DNA of 64,000 nucleotides from Thermohalobaculum sp039030715 (lineage in GTDB: Bacteria > Pseudomonadota > Alphaproteobacteria > Rhodobacterales > Rhodobacteraceae): NCBI GenBank assembly GCA_039030715.1, contig JBCCDU010000004.1, positions 37,667 through 101,666 of the forward strand. Reading direction: 5' to 3'. Positions within the stretch are counted from its first letter, which is position 1, and each line of letters begins with the position of its first letter. Shown here piece by piece: positions 42,965 through 51,927 of this stretch. The notes beneath the pieces are model-generated. The model was not told where the DNA came from, did not search any database, and saw only the letters and a program-made list of their open reading frames with translations. The position numbers were made by a program, and so were the translations under genes.

Positions 42965-43198
42965 ATGAGCGACATCGCAGATCGCGTGAAAAAGATCGTC
43001 GTCGAGCATCTTGGCGTTGAAGCAGAGAAAGTGACCGAGAGCGCGAGCTTCATTGACGATCTTGGCGCAGACAGTCTGGACACGGTCGAGTTGGTCATGG
43101 CCTTCGAAGAAGAGTTCGGGATCGAGATCCCCGACGATGCCGCCGAAAGCATTCAAACCTTTGGCGACGCGGTAAAGTTCATTACCGAAAAGTCCTGA
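42965..43198 (+). CDS. acpP: Acyl carrier protein
   Basis: 77 residues. Phosphopantetheine site is Ser37 in GADSLDTVE. ATG 42965 with GAGGAGAG upstream. Highly acidic four-helix protein carrying growing acyl chains. 167 bp separate it from fabG and 160 bp from fabF, so it probably has its own promoter; a small hairpin lies near 42829-42842 behind fabG. Confidence 0.97.
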   Translation: MSDIADRVKKIVVEHLGVEAEKVTESASFIDDLGADSLDTVELVMAFEEEFGIEIPDDAAESIQTFGDAVKFITEKS

Positions 43199-43358
43199 TC
43201 GGATCGGGACGTGGCCCTGCGCGACGCGGGGCGAATGCGCGGCTGTCGGGACATTCCCCGGGGGCCGCGTTTGCGTTTCGAGGATGCGATTGTGTATCAA
43301 TTGAAGGGCGTACCCCTTTCGCCTATGTAGGGTGCGCAAAGAAGTCTTAGGGGGTCGA

Positions 43359-44618
43359 ATGCGCCGCGTCGTCGTAACCGGTCTTGGAATGCTGTCGCCG
43401 CTGGCTTGTGGAGTGGAGACCACCTGGGAGCGAATCCTGGCCGGGAAATCGGGAGCTGGGCAGATCGCCTATTTCGACGCTGGTCACCTGCCTTGCCAGA
43501 TCGCCTGTGAAATCCCGCTGGGGGATGGCAGCGACGGCAGTTTCAACGCGGATGACTGGGTGCCCGCCAAGGAGCGACGCAAGATCGACCGGTTCATCAC
43601 CTATGCCCTGACCGCCGCCGATATGGCGGTGAAGGACGCGGGCTGGATGCCGGAGGATGACGAAGCGCGCGAGCGCACGGGTGTTCTGATCGGCTCGGGC
43701 GTCGGGGGCATCGAATCCATCGGCGAAACGGCGGTGACGCTGAAGGAGAAGGGGCATCGCAGGGTCAGCCCGTTCTTTATTCCTGGCGCTTTGATCAATC
43801 TTTGCTCTGGCCATGTATCGATCAAGTATGGCTTTAAGGGGCCGAATCATGCGGTTGTGACCGCCTGCTCGACCGGCGCGCATGCGATCGGCGATGCGGC
43901 GAGGCTAATCGGGCTCGGCGATGCCGAGGTGATGCTGGCTGGCGGTTCGGAAAGCCCGGTCTGCGAGCTTTCGGTTGCGGGATTTGCGGCCTGCAAGGCG
44001 CTTTCGACCGGTTACAACGATGCGCCAGAGACCGCTTCGCGACCATATGACCGGGGCCGCGACGGGTTCGTCATGGGTGAAGGCGCGGGCGTTGTGGTCC
44101 TGGAAGAATACGAGCACGCCAGGGCCCGTGGCGCCAAGATCTATGCGGAGATTCTGGGCTATGGCCTGTCCGGCGATGCCTATCATATCACCGCCCCGGC
44201 CCCGGACGGCGATGGCGGCTTTCGGTCCATGAAGGCGGCGTTGCGCAATGCCGGGCTGGAGCCATCCGCAATCGATTATGTGAATGCCCATGGCACCTCC
44301 ACTCCGCTCGGCGACGAGATCGAGTTGCAGGCGGTCACCCGGCTGTTAGGCAACCAGGTGGGCGGTGTGACCATGTCCTCCACCAAATCGTCCACCGGAC
44401 ACCTTCTGGGGGCTGCGGGTGCGATCGAGGCTATCTTCTCGATCCTCGCGATCCGGGACAACGTGGCGCCGCCGACGCTGAACCTGGAGGATCCCTCGGT
44501 CGAGACGGAGATCGATCTGAGCCCGTTGAAGAAGACGGAGCGTGAGATCAATGTGGCGCTCTCGAACAGTTTCGGCTTTGGCGGCACGAACGCCAGCGTG
44601 ATCTTCGGGCGCGTCTGA
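43359..44618 (+). CDS. fabF: 3-oxoacyl-ACP synthase II
   Basis: 419 residues; elongates acyl-ACP. The catalytic triad is C170 (VVTACSTGAHA), the His of VNAHGTSTP, and the His of SSTGHLLGAAG. The frame extends back to 43332, but ATG 43359 (behind AGGGGG) gives the normal MRRVVVTGLG start. Confidence 0.96.
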   Translation: MRRVVVTGLGMLSPLACGVETTWERILAGKSGAGQIAYFDAGHLPCQIACEIPLGDGSDGSFNADDWVPAKERRKIDRFITYALTAADMAVKDAGWMPEDDEARERTGVLIGSGVGGIESIGETAVTLKEKGHRRVSPFFIPGALINLCSGHVSIKYGFKGPNHAVVTACSTGAHAIGDAARLIGLGDAEVMLAGGSESPVCELSVAGFAACKALSTGYNDAPETASRPYDRGRDGFVMGEGAGVVVLEEYEHARARGAKIYAEILGYGLSGDAYHITAPAPDGDGGFRSMKAALRNAGLEPSAIDYVNAHGTSTPLGDEIELQAVTRLLGNQVGGVTMSSTKSSTGHLLGAAGAIEAIFSILAIRDNVAPPTLNLEDPSVETEIDLSPLKKTEREINVALSNSFGFGGTNASVIFGRV

Positions 44619-44643
44619 GCCGGTCGGCGGTGGGACAGGAAAC

Positions 44644-45627
44644 ATGCGGAACATCGCGGCCAATGTGATCAGCATCATGATCGTCGTGGGCCTGGGGCTC
44701 GTGGGGTTGATCACTTACGGCAAACAGCAGTTTGTCGCGCCTGGTCCGCTGCAGGACGAGGTGCTGGTCGAGGTGCCCGAGGGTGCAAACCTTTCGACTA
44801 CCACACGCCTCCTGGCCAGCAACGGCGCAATCGACAACGAAATGATCTTCCGCCTGGGCACGCGCTATTCGGGCCTGGAGCGGCAGATCAAGTATGGCGA
44901 ATACCGGATCCCGCCCGAGGCCTCGATGGAGGAGATCCTGGGTCTGATCATCACGGGGCGGACTGAGACCTATAAGGTGACCGTGCCCGAGGGGCTTTCG
45001 AGCCACGAGGTCGTTGCGTTGTTGGACGACCATGAGATCCTGACCGGCGATACACCGGATGCGCCGCCCGAAGGCCATGTCGCCCCGGATACCCATTTCG
45101 TCTCGCGCAATCAGAGCCGCGAGGATGTGTTGACCCTGATGCTGACGGCGCAGGAGAGCATTCTCGCGCAGGCATGGGAGAACCGCCAACCGGACCTGCC
45201 GCTGGAGACGCCAGAGGAGATGCTGATCCTAGCGTCGATCGTGCAGAGCGAAGCCGGGGCGGGCGAGCTCGACAAGGTCGCGTCGGTCTTCATCAACCGC
45301 CTGCGCCAGGGCCGCCGGTTGGAAGCGGATGCGACGGTGCGCTATGGCCTGACACTCGGCAAAGAGAAGCTGCGCCGTGGTCTGAGGCAGAGCGAGTTAG
45401 ACAAGCGCACGCCCTACAACACCTATCAGATCGCGGGCCTGCCGCCGACGCCAATCTCGAACCCTGGTAAGGCGGCGATCGAGGCAGTTGCAAATCCGGC
45501 TAAGACGGACTTTTTGTTCTTCGTCGCCGATGGCACCGGGGGGCATGCGTTTTCGCGCACGTTCGAGGAGCACCTAAAGAACGTGGCCAAGTGGCGCGAG
45601 ATCGAACGGCAGCGCCAATCCGAATGA
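44644..45627 (+). CDS. mltG: Endolytic murein transglycosylase MltG
   Basis: 327 residues; cleaves nascent glycan strands and sets their length. One N-terminal TM (about 6-25), LysM-like periplasmic domain, then the YceG domain with the catalytic Glu203 in ILASIVQSEAG. EGHVAPDTHF replaces the usual EG(H/Y)L(A/P)PDTY. AGGAAAC before ATG 44644. The GTA cluster follows, starting about 45.67 kb. Confidence 0.93.
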   Translation: MRNIAANVISIMIVVGLGLVGLITYGKQQFVAPGPLQDEVLVEVPEGANLSTTTRLLASNGAIDNEMIFRLGTRYSGLERQIKYGEYRIPPEASMEEILGLIITGRTETYKVTVPEGLSSHEVVALLDDHEILTGDTPDAPPEGHVAPDTHFVSRNQSREDVLTLMLTAQESILAQAWENRQPDLPLETPEEMLILASIVQSEAGAGELDKVASVFINRLRQGRRLEADATVRYGLTLGKEKLRRGLRQSELDKRTPYNTYQIAGLPPTPISNPGKAAIEAVANPAKTDFLFFVADGTGGHAFSRTFEEHLKNVAKWREIERQRQSE

Positions 45628-45651
45628 AGCCGTGATTGCGAAGATTTTTAA

Positions 45652-45700
45652 AACAACCTTTAGATTAGTTGTTGACATCGAGAACGCTCATAGATAGAAG
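45652..45700 (+). promoter_or_regulatory. Candidate GTA promoter
   Basis: -35 TTGACA at 45672-45677, 17-bp spacer, -10 TAGAAG (45695-45700; 4 of 6). An inverted repeat AACAAC-N10-GTTGTT (45652-45673) overlaps the -35, and TTAA-N7-TTTA at 45648-45662 resembles a CtrA site with one mismatch. This is the only spacer before the long GTA operon, so it is the natural place for control by GafA/CtrA-type regulators known for RcGTA. Leader of about 110 nt before g1. Confidence 0.55.
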
Positions 45701-45821
45701 TAAGGAATGCTCAGAGAAGTGTGGATGCAGGCAGCCGGAATGGGCTACCTTTTTGTATTTCGGTGGCAGAGTTTCTGAAGGCTCTGAGCGGCAACAACAA
45801 TCAAAAAAACGAGGCGAACAC

Positions 45822-46163
45822 GTGGAACCGACCAAGCAAGATGCTGGTCGCGGGGGTGAAGCGCGCCGTGAAACTGGGGATCTGGGAGACACCCTGGCCA
45901 CTGCGCGCCGGCTCTTTGCGGCACTTTCGAAGAAGTTGGAATTCGAAATCGACCAACTGCAATCAGAAATGGTGATGGACGAGGCGCGAGATAGAATCGT
46001 GACCGATCTGATCCGTCGTACCCAAAAGGCCCTGCAGACGGTGCTGGACATCGAGGTGAAACTTGCCGGCAAGCCCGGTCCTGATGCACCTGAGGCACCG
46101 CCTGTCGACCTGGACCAAGCACGTGCAGAAATTGAACGCCGCCTGGCTCGCCTCGCTGCGTGA
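45822..46163 (+). CDS. GTA gp1, small-terminase-like protein
   Basis: 113 residues. GTG 45822 with GAGGCG 5 nt upstream; the open frame from 45669 has no start support. Helical protein with segments RRLFAALSKKLEFEIDQLQSEM and DLIRRTQKALQTVLDIEVKL and an Asp/Pro-rich C-terminus, resembling RcGTA gp1, which is proposed to act as the small terminase that does not recognise pac sites. The next gene begins within its 3' end. Confidence 0.8.
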   Translation: MEPTKQDAGRGGEARRETGDLGDTLATARRLFAALSKKLEFEIDQLQSEMVMDEARDRIVTDLIRRTQKALQTVLDIEVKLAGKPGPDAPEAPPVDLDQARAEIERRLARLAA

Positions 46164-47466
46164 GGACGAGCGGCAGGAGTTTTTGGGGGATCTCTCCGAA
46201 AACGCTCTGGCGGCGATGCCCTGGCTCTGGGAGTTGTGGGCCAATCCATTGCACCAGCTCGCACCTGCGGGCGATTGGCAAGTCTGGGTAATCATGGGGG
46301 GGCGCGGCGCGGGTAAAACCCGCGCCGGAGCCGAGTGGGTGCGAACCCGAGTTGAGGGATCAACCCCGCTCGCTAGGGGGGCTGCGCATCGCGTGGCCCT
46401 CCTCGGCGAGACAATCGAACAAGTCCGCGACGTGATGGTCGAGGGAGAGTCGGGCCTGCTGGCCGTGACGCCACCCGATCGCCGTCCGGACTTTAAGCGC
46501 AGTTTGAACAAGGTGATCTGGCCGAACGGTGCCGAGGCAAGCGTGCTCAGCGCCGCTAATCCGGAAGCCCTGCGCGGTCCGCAATTCGACTGTGCCTGGT
46601 CCGACGAGTTGGCGAAGTGGAAGACCTGCCGAGAGGCATGGGATATGCTGCAGTTCTGTTTGCGCCTGGGAGATGACCCACGCCAGATCGTGACGACAAC
46701 GCCGCGCGACAATCCGGTGCTGGACGAGATCATGGCGCATCCAGATACGGTCGTGACCAAGGGGGCGACCAGCGCGAACCTGGCCAATCTGGCGCCGAAC
46801 TTCTTGAAGACGCTGGAGTCGAAATACGGCGGTACGGCGCTGGGCCGACAGGAGCTGGAAGGCGAGATCGTCCGCGAGACGAAGGGCGCCCTGTGGACCC
46901 GTGGGATGATCGAGGATGCCCGGGTGGGCGAGGCGCCCAAGATGGACCGCATCGTGGTCGCCGTGGACCCGCAGGTGTCGAGTGGGGCGAATGCCGATGA
47001 ATGCGGGATCATGGTTGTAGGGGCTGTTCTGGGAGAGGAGCGCCGAAACTGGCGTGCCTATCTGCTGGCCGACCGGTCGTTTCAACCGCAAAGCGTCACG
47101 GACTGGGCCGAGCAGGCGGCTGATGCCTATGCCGAGTTCGGGGCCGACCGCCTGGTGGCCGAGGTCAACCAGGGCGGGAATATGGTGGAGGAAGTCCTTC
47201 GCAGCATTGACGCGAATATCAGCTATCGCCCGGTCCGGGCGCGCCTCGGCAAGCGGCTGCGGGCCGAACCCGTGGCAGCGCTCTATGAACAGGGGCGTGT
47301 GCATCATGTGGGCGCCTTTGCGAAACTCGAGGACCAGATGGTCCATTTCACTGGCCGTGGCGGGGGTGGCAAAAGCCCGGACCGGCTCGACGCTCTCGTC
47401 TGGGCGATCACGGATCTGATCATCGGCGAGGGCCCGGCGCAGCAGCCAAAGGTGCGCACTCTCTAG
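46084..47466 (+). CDS. GTA gp2, large terminase
   Basis: About 460 residues; ATP-driven motor and nuclease packaging random host DNA. Walker A GGRGAGKT at 72-79, acidic Walker B-like WSDELAKW, and the RNase H-like nuclease with VAVDPQVS, AEVNQGGN and DRLDALVWA. The start is uncertain: ATG 46084 overlaps g1 by 80 bp; GTG 46123 or TTG 46132 are alternatives. Confidence 0.94.
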   Translation: MHLRHRLSTWTKHVQKLNAAWLASLREDERQEFLGDLSENALAAMPWLWELWANPLHQLAPAGDWQVWVIMGGRGAGKTRAGAEWVRTRVEGSTPLARGAAHRVALLGETIEQVRDVMVEGESGLLAVTPPDRRPDFKRSLNKVIWPNGAEASVLSAANPEALRGPQFDCAWSDELAKWKTCREAWDMLQFCLRLGDDPRQIVTTTPRDNPVLDEIMAHPDTVVTKGATSANLANLAPNFLKTLESKYGGTALGRQELEGEIVRETKGALWTRGMIEDARVGEAPKMDRIVVAVDPQVSSGANADECGIMVVGAVLGEERRNWRAYLLADRSFQPQSVTDWAEQAADAYAEFGADRLVAEVNQGGNMVEEVLRSIDANISYRPVRARLGKRLRAEPVAALYEQGRVHHVGAFAKLEDQMVHFTGRGGGGKSPDRLDALVWAITDLIIGEGPAQQPKVRTL

Positions 47467-47490
47467 CTTCTGCCAAGGAGACATCGAAGC

Positions 47491-48660
47491 ATGGCAATCA
47501 AATTGTTCCGTGCCGCCGATACCGGCGCGCGCGACGAAAAGGCGTCGGCTGCAGGCCCCGTCATGGCGTTTCACGGCACGGGCCGTGCGGTCTGGAGCCC
47601 GCGGGACCAGGTTTCGCTGACCCGCAACGGATACGAGAACAATGTGATCGCTTTTCGTTCCGTCCGCATGGTGGCGGAGGCCGCAGGCGCCCTGCCGCTG
47701 GTTTTGAGCGAAGCAGGTGCGCGGATGAGCGAACACCCTGTGTTGCGGCTGCTGACCCAGCCAAATCCAGGCCAGGACGGGCGCGGTTTTCTGGAGCAGA
47801 TTTACGGCTATCTGCAACTTGCCGGGAACGCCTATATCGAGGCTGCCTGTCCCGACACTTTGAACCTGCCGCGCGAATTGCACGCATTACGCCCTGATCG
47901 GATGAGCGTCGTTCCGGGGGAGGACGGCTGGCCCGCTGCATATGAATATCGCGTGGGCAGCGCCAAGCATCGCTGGATGATGAGCGAGGATGCCCGCCCG
48001 ATCCTGCATCTGAAGGCGTTCCATCCGCTGGATGACCACTACGGAATGAGCCCCTTGGAGGCTGCGGCCTCCTCGCTGGACGTCCACAATGCCGCTGCGC
48101 GTTGGTCCAAGGCGCTGCTGGACAATGCTGCCCGACCATCGGGAGCCATCGTCTTTGGCGGCAAGGATGGCGGCAGCATGAGTGAGGAGCAATATCAACG
48201 CCTCACCCGCGAGATCGAAGACAACCATCAGGGCGCGCGCAATGCCGGCCGGCCGATGCTGTTGGAGGGTGGGCTGGACTGGCGGCCCATGGGGTATTCG
48301 CCCTCGGACATGGAGTTTCTGGAGACCAAGAACGCGGCGGCCCGCGAGATTTGCATGGCGTTCGGCGTACCGCCGATGCTGCTGGGCCTTCCGGGGGACA
48401 ACACCTATGCCAACTACGCCGAGGCGAACCGCGCCTTCTATCGCCAGACGGTGCTGCCGCTGGCCAAGAAGACGCTGAACGCCATGGCAAGCTGGATCGG
48501 CGAGGCGACCGGTCAGGCGCTGATGTTGGAGCCTGACCTGGATGCGACCCCCGCCCTGTCGACGGAACGCGAGGCGCTGTGGAGCCGCGTCGCGGGTGCC
48601 GACTTCCTCAGTGATAACGAAAAACGCGCGCTTCTGGGCTTTGGCCCGGCGGATGCCTGA
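47491..48660 (+). CDS. GTA gp3, HK97-type portal protein
   Basis: 389 residues. Phage_portal (HK97 family): SEHPVLRLLTQPNPGQDG, FLEQIYGYLQLAGNAYIE, LHLKAFHPLDDHYGMSPLEAA and AFGVPPMLLGLPGDNTYANY. Forms the dodecameric channel at the capsid vertex for DNA entry. AAGGAG precedes ATG 47491 by a normal spacing. Confidence 0.95.
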   Translation: MAIKLFRAADTGARDEKASAAGPVMAFHGTGRAVWSPRDQVSLTRNGYENNVIAFRSVRMVAEAAGALPLVLSEAGARMSEHPVLRLLTQPNPGQDGRGFLEQIYGYLQLAGNAYIEAACPDTLNLPRELHALRPDRMSVVPGEDGWPAAYEYRVGSAKHRWMMSEDARPILHLKAFHPLDDHYGMSPLEAAASSLDVHNAAARWSKALLDNAARPSGAIVFGGKDGGSMSEEQYQRLTREIEDNHQGARNAGRPMLLEGGLDWRPMGYSPSDMEFLETKNAAAREICMAFGVPPMLLGLPGDNTYANYAEANRAFYRQTVLPLAKKTLNAMASWIGEATGQALMLEPDLDATPALSTEREALWSRVAGADFLSDNEKRALLGFGPADA

Positions 48661-48685
48661 ACATCTAAAAATCAGGGGTAAATCG

Positions 48686-49237
48686 ATGCAGATGACAAGA
48701 GACCTCCGCCTGGATACCGGGCTGGAGACCAAATTCGTTGCGGTAAGCGATCTGGCTGAGATTGGCACCGATGGTCGGGTCCATGGCTATGCCTCGATCT
48801 TCGGTGAGCCGGATCAATCAGGCGACGTGGTGATGCCAGGGGCATTTCAACGCTCGCTGTCCGCGTTGGCCGGGGCAGGGCGCAAGGTGAAGTTTCTCTG
48901 GCAGCACGATCCGGCCTGCCCGATCGGTGTTTGGTTGGATGTGCGTGAAGACCAGAAGGGCTTGCTGGTAACGGGCGAGATCCTTGCCCAGGTCAGCCAC
49001 GGGACTGACGCGCTGGCACTGATGGCGGCCGGTGCGATCGATGGGCTGTCAATCGGCTATCGCACCGTGAAGGCCGAGGCAAATCCGGCCACCGGAGGGC
49101 GCAATCTGCACGAGATCGATTTGTGGGAAGTATCGCTGGTCACTTTTCCGATGCTGCCCGCTGCCCGCGCCATGCTGGGGGCCGTCACGCCCTCGGATGT
49201 CATGGAGCTGGCCCTGGCCGAAGCGCTGAGCGTCTGA
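48686..49237 (+). CDS. GTA gp4, HK97-type prohead protease
   Basis: 183 residues. Herpesvirus-like S78 serine protease: YASIFGEPDQSGDVVMPGAF, His in LWQHDPACPIG, Ser in IDGLSIGY, and LWEVSLVTFPMLPAA. It matures the capsid by cutting the gp5 N-terminal delta domain and itself. ATG 48686 is used (CAGGGGT upstream); the frame continues back into the portal gene without start support. Only 25 bp separate it from the portal gene. Confidence 0.93.
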   Translation: MQMTRDLRLDTGLETKFVAVSDLAEIGTDGRVHGYASIFGEPDQSGDVVMPGAFQRSLSALAGAGRKVKFLWQHDPACPIGVWLDVREDQKGLLVTGEILAQVSHGTDALALMAAGAIDGLSIGYRTVKAEANPATGGRNLHEIDLWEVSLVTFPMLPAARAMLGAVTPSDVMELALAEALSV

Positions 49238-49303
49238 GGCATAACCAGGGCCCTAGGCACGCGTGGCCGGGCCCGATCAATCCCCCGAGAGCAGGAGACG
49301 GGA

Positions 49304-50476
49304 ATGACTGACCTGGAAACCCACACCGCGGCGACGCCGGAAGCGAAAACGGCCGCCAAGGAATTTCTGAGCAACTTCAAAACCTTCAAGGATGATGTGA
49401 GCAAACGCATGACCGACATGACCACCCGGATCGAACGTCTGGACCGCAAGAGTGCCGAGGCGCGCCGCCCGCTGCTGGACAGCGCTGCGAACGAGCGTCA
49501 GCCGCATCAGAAGGCGATCAATGCCTATATCCGCCAGGGCGATGAGGATCCGATCAAGTCGCTGGGTCTGGATACGAAGGGCCTGAATACGGCGGTCAAT
49601 GCCGAAGGTGGTTTCCTGGTCGATCCGCAGACCTCCTCGATGGTCGAGCATGTGCTGCGTTCGGGCGCCAGCATCCGTGCCATCGCCAAGGTGGTGCAGG
49701 TCGAAGCAGGTGCCTATGACGTGCTGGTCGACCACTCGGAACTGGGAGCCGGTTGGATCGATGAGACCTCGACCCAAGCCGAAACCGCAGCCCCGATCAT
49801 CGACCGCGTGTCGATCCCGCTTCACGAGCTGTCAGCCTCGCCGTCGGCCAGCCAGCGCATCCTGGATGATGCAGCTTTCGATATCGAGTTGTGGCTGAGC
49901 GAGCGGATTGCCGACCGGTTCCTGCGCGCTGAGAGTGCTGCTTTCGTGAATGGCGACGGGGTCAACAAGCCGGTGGGCTTCCTGACCAAACCGATGGTGG
50001 CCGATAGCGGTTGGACCTGGGGCAATATCGGCTATGTCGCCACGGGCACCTCGGGTGGGTTCGATCCCAACGACCCGGCAGATGCGCTGGTTGAGCTGAT
50101 TTACACGCTCGGCGCCGAATACCGCTCGAACGCGGCTTTCGTGATGAACTCGAAGACCGCGGGCGAAGTGCGCAAGATGAAGGACAGCCAGGGCCGCTTT
50201 CTGTGGATCGAGGGTCTGTCGGTCGAACAGCCAGCACGTCTGCTGGGCTATCCCGTCCAGATCGTCGAGGATATGCCCGATATCGCCGCCGATGCCCATG
50301 CCATCTCGTTTGGTGATTTCGGCCACGGCTATACGATTGCCGAGCGCCCTGACATCCGCCTGCTACGCGATCCCTATTCGGCACGGCCGAACGTCATGTT
50401 CTTCGCGACTAAGCGGGTCGGCGGCGATGTGACTGATTATGCGGCAATCAAGACGCTGAAATTCGGCGGCTCCTGA
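49304..50476 (+). CDS. GTA gp5, HK97-type major capsid protein
   Basis: 390 residues. N-terminal delta domain (about 1-100, alpha-helical, coiled coil) then the HK97 fold: VNAEGGFLVDPQTSSMVEHVL, SDLSQAS-like ASPSASQRILDDAAFDIE, and C-terminal VRLLRDPYSARPNVMFFATKRVGG. Cleavage is expected near residue 100. AGGAGA before ATG 49304. Builds the small head that carries about 4 kb of DNA in R. capsulatus. Confidence 0.96.
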   Translation: MTDLETHTAATPEAKTAAKEFLSNFKTFKDDVSKRMTDMTTRIERLDRKSAEARRPLLDSAANERQPHQKAINAYIRQGDEDPIKSLGLDTKGLNTAVNAEGGFLVDPQTSSMVEHVLRSGASIRAIAKVVQVEAGAYDVLVDHSELGAGWIDETSTQAETAAPIIDRVSIPLHELSASPSASQRILDDAAFDIELWLSERIADRFLRAESAAFVNGDGVNKPVGFLTKPMVADSGWTWGNIGYVATGTSGGFDPNDPADALVELIYTLGAEYRSNAAFVMNSKTAGEVRKMKDSQGRFLWIEGLSVEQPARLLGYPVQIVEDMPDIAADAHAISFGDFGHGYTIAERPDIRLLRDPYSARPNVMFFATKRVGGDVTDYAAIKTLKFGGS

Positions 50477-50551
50477 GCGCTGTTGCAGGGGCGGGCCTGA
50501 TGTAAGTCAGGCCCGCTCATCGGAACTTATCGACGCAACAGGAGCTTGGCG

Positions 50552-51127
50552 ATGTTTCTGAAGGAAGTTTCTCCGCCGACGGTGGACCCGGTTACACTTG
50601 GCGAACTGGCCGCGCATCTGCGGCTCAATCATGGGTTTGCCGATAACGGGGCCGAGGATGGCCTGCTGAGCCTTTATCTGCACAGTGCGGTGCGTGCGAT
50701 CGAGAAGCGGCTGAGTCAAGCGCTTGTGCTGCGGACCTTTTCGTTGGAGGTCGATTGCTGGGATCGCGCCGGACATCTGGTGATGCCGGTGGGGCCTGTG
50801 GCCGAGATCACGGGGATGGAATTGCGCAGCGGAGGTTCGGTCACGCCGGTTTCGACCGCTTCGCTGAGTCTCCGAGCCGGAGCCAGCAGGCAGCTTCTGT
50901 CCGCTGCGGGTGGGGCTGCGCTGCCGCCGATCCCGGCGGGCGGACAGGCAGCACTGACCTTCGACGCAGGGTACGGTCCGAGTGGAGAAGACGTACCGGG
51001 CGAGTTGCGCCAGGCGGTGCTGATCCTATCCGCCCATCTCTATGAACACCGAAGCGGCGGGGATGTGCGCCGGATGCCGGGTGGCATCGACGCCCTGCTC
51101 GAGCCGCATCGCGCCATACGGCTCTGA
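50552..51127 (+). CDS. GTA gp6, head-tail adaptor
   Basis: 191 residues. N-terminal phage gp6-like (DnaN-fold) connector: VSPPTVDPVTLGELAAHLRLN and HSAVRAIEKRLSQAL. ATG 50552 with AGGAG upstream is preferred to the TTG 6 bp before. Forms the first ring below the portal. Confidence 0.88.
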   Translation: MFLKEVSPPTVDPVTLGELAAHLRLNHGFADNGAEDGLLSLYLHSAVRAIEKRLSQALVLRTFSLEVDCWDRAGHLVMPVGPVAEITGMELRSGGSVTPVSTASLSLRAGASRQLLSAAGGAALPPIPAGGQAALTFDAGYGPSGEDVPGELRQAVLILSAHLYEHRSGGDVRRMPGGIDALLEPHRAIRL

Positions 51128-51137
51128 GGAAGACATT

Positions 51138-51476
51138 ATGAATGCACCAAGATTGACCCATGAATTCGTGCTGGAGCAGCCGGTGCGTACGCCCGATGGC
51201 GGCGGTGGTTTTGCGACCGACTGGACACCGCTTGGCCGGATCTGGGGTTTGATTGATCCCGGGTCGGCGCGAGAGGTGATCTCTGGCGGGCGGGAGACGT
51301 CCTCGATCACGCATCGGATTACAGTGCGAAACGCCCCGATCGGCTCGCCGCAGCGACCGCAGCCGGCACAGCGTTTGCGGCGCGGCGACCGGGTCTTCGC
51401 CATTCGCGGGGTGGCCGAGGATGATGGTCAGGCCCATTACTTGCGTCTGTTCGTGGAAGAAGGCCCGTTCCAATGA
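51138..51476 (+). CDS. GTA gp7, head closure (stopper) protein
   Basis: 112 residues. Phage head-tail joining family (SPP1 gp16-like/DUF): RIWGLIDPGSAREVISGGRETS and the SITHRITVRNAPIG segment; ends FVEEGPFQ. GAGGAAG before ATG 51138. Its stop overlaps the next start as ATGA. The longer frame from 51042 is inside gp6. Confidence 0.85.
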   Translation: MNAPRLTHEFVLEQPVRTPDGGGGFATDWTPLGRIWGLIDPGSAREVISGGRETSSITHRITVRNAPIGSPQRPQPAQRLRRGDRVFAIRGVAEDDGQAHYLRLFVEEGPFQ

Positions 51477-51895
51477 CTTACGCCCTGGCCTGGCCCTTGC
51501 AGGAAGCGGTGTTCCAGATGCTTAGCGGTGACAGTGATTTGATGACCCTGGTCAGCGGGATCTATGACGCGGCTCCGCAGCAGGTGTCCGATGCCGCGCC
51601 GGAGGGCCTCTACGTCACCATCGGTGACGAAGTGGCCGAGGATTGGAGCACGGTTACCGATGAGGGTGCGCTGCATACTGTGCTGATTTCCGTTCACGCC
51701 CCGCGCCGCGGATTCTCGGACGCGAAACAGGCAGCGGGGAAGATTTCGGACCTGCTGCTTACGTCCACCATGACGCCTTCGCGTGGTCGGGTCATACAGA
51801 CACGCTTTGTCGATGCACGCACGGTGCGGGCCGAGAACGATGCGCTGCGGCGCATTGATTTGCGGTTTCGCGTGACTTTGGAAGACACAGCCTAA
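51473..51895 (+). CDS. GTA gp8, tail terminator (DUF3168)
   Basis: 140 residues. DUF3168 tail-completion protein: WPLQEAVFQMLSGDSDLMTLVSGIYD and the YVTIGDEVAEDWST region. It closes the tail tube at the head. Translationally coupled to gp7 (ATGA). 32 bp then precede the extra small membrane gene. Confidence 0.88.
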   Translation: MTYALAWPLQEAVFQMLSGDSDLMTLVSGIYDAAPQQVSDAAPEGLYVTIGDEVAEDWSTVTDEGALHTVLISVHAPRRGFSDAKQAAGKISDLLLTSTMTPSRGRVIQTRFVDARTVRAENDALRRIDLRFRVTLEDTA

Positions 51896-51927
51896 GCGCC
51901 CAATCCCGAACAAAAATAGAGGTGAGC

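Noticed and set aside
45669..45821. N-terminal extension of GTA g1 from 45669
   Set aside because: Frame is open by chance across the promoter; GTG 45822 has a good ribosome-binding site.
46360..47883. 507-codon minus-strand frame across GTA terminase and portal
   Set aside because: Antisense to two clearly recognised GTA genes; no conserved features.
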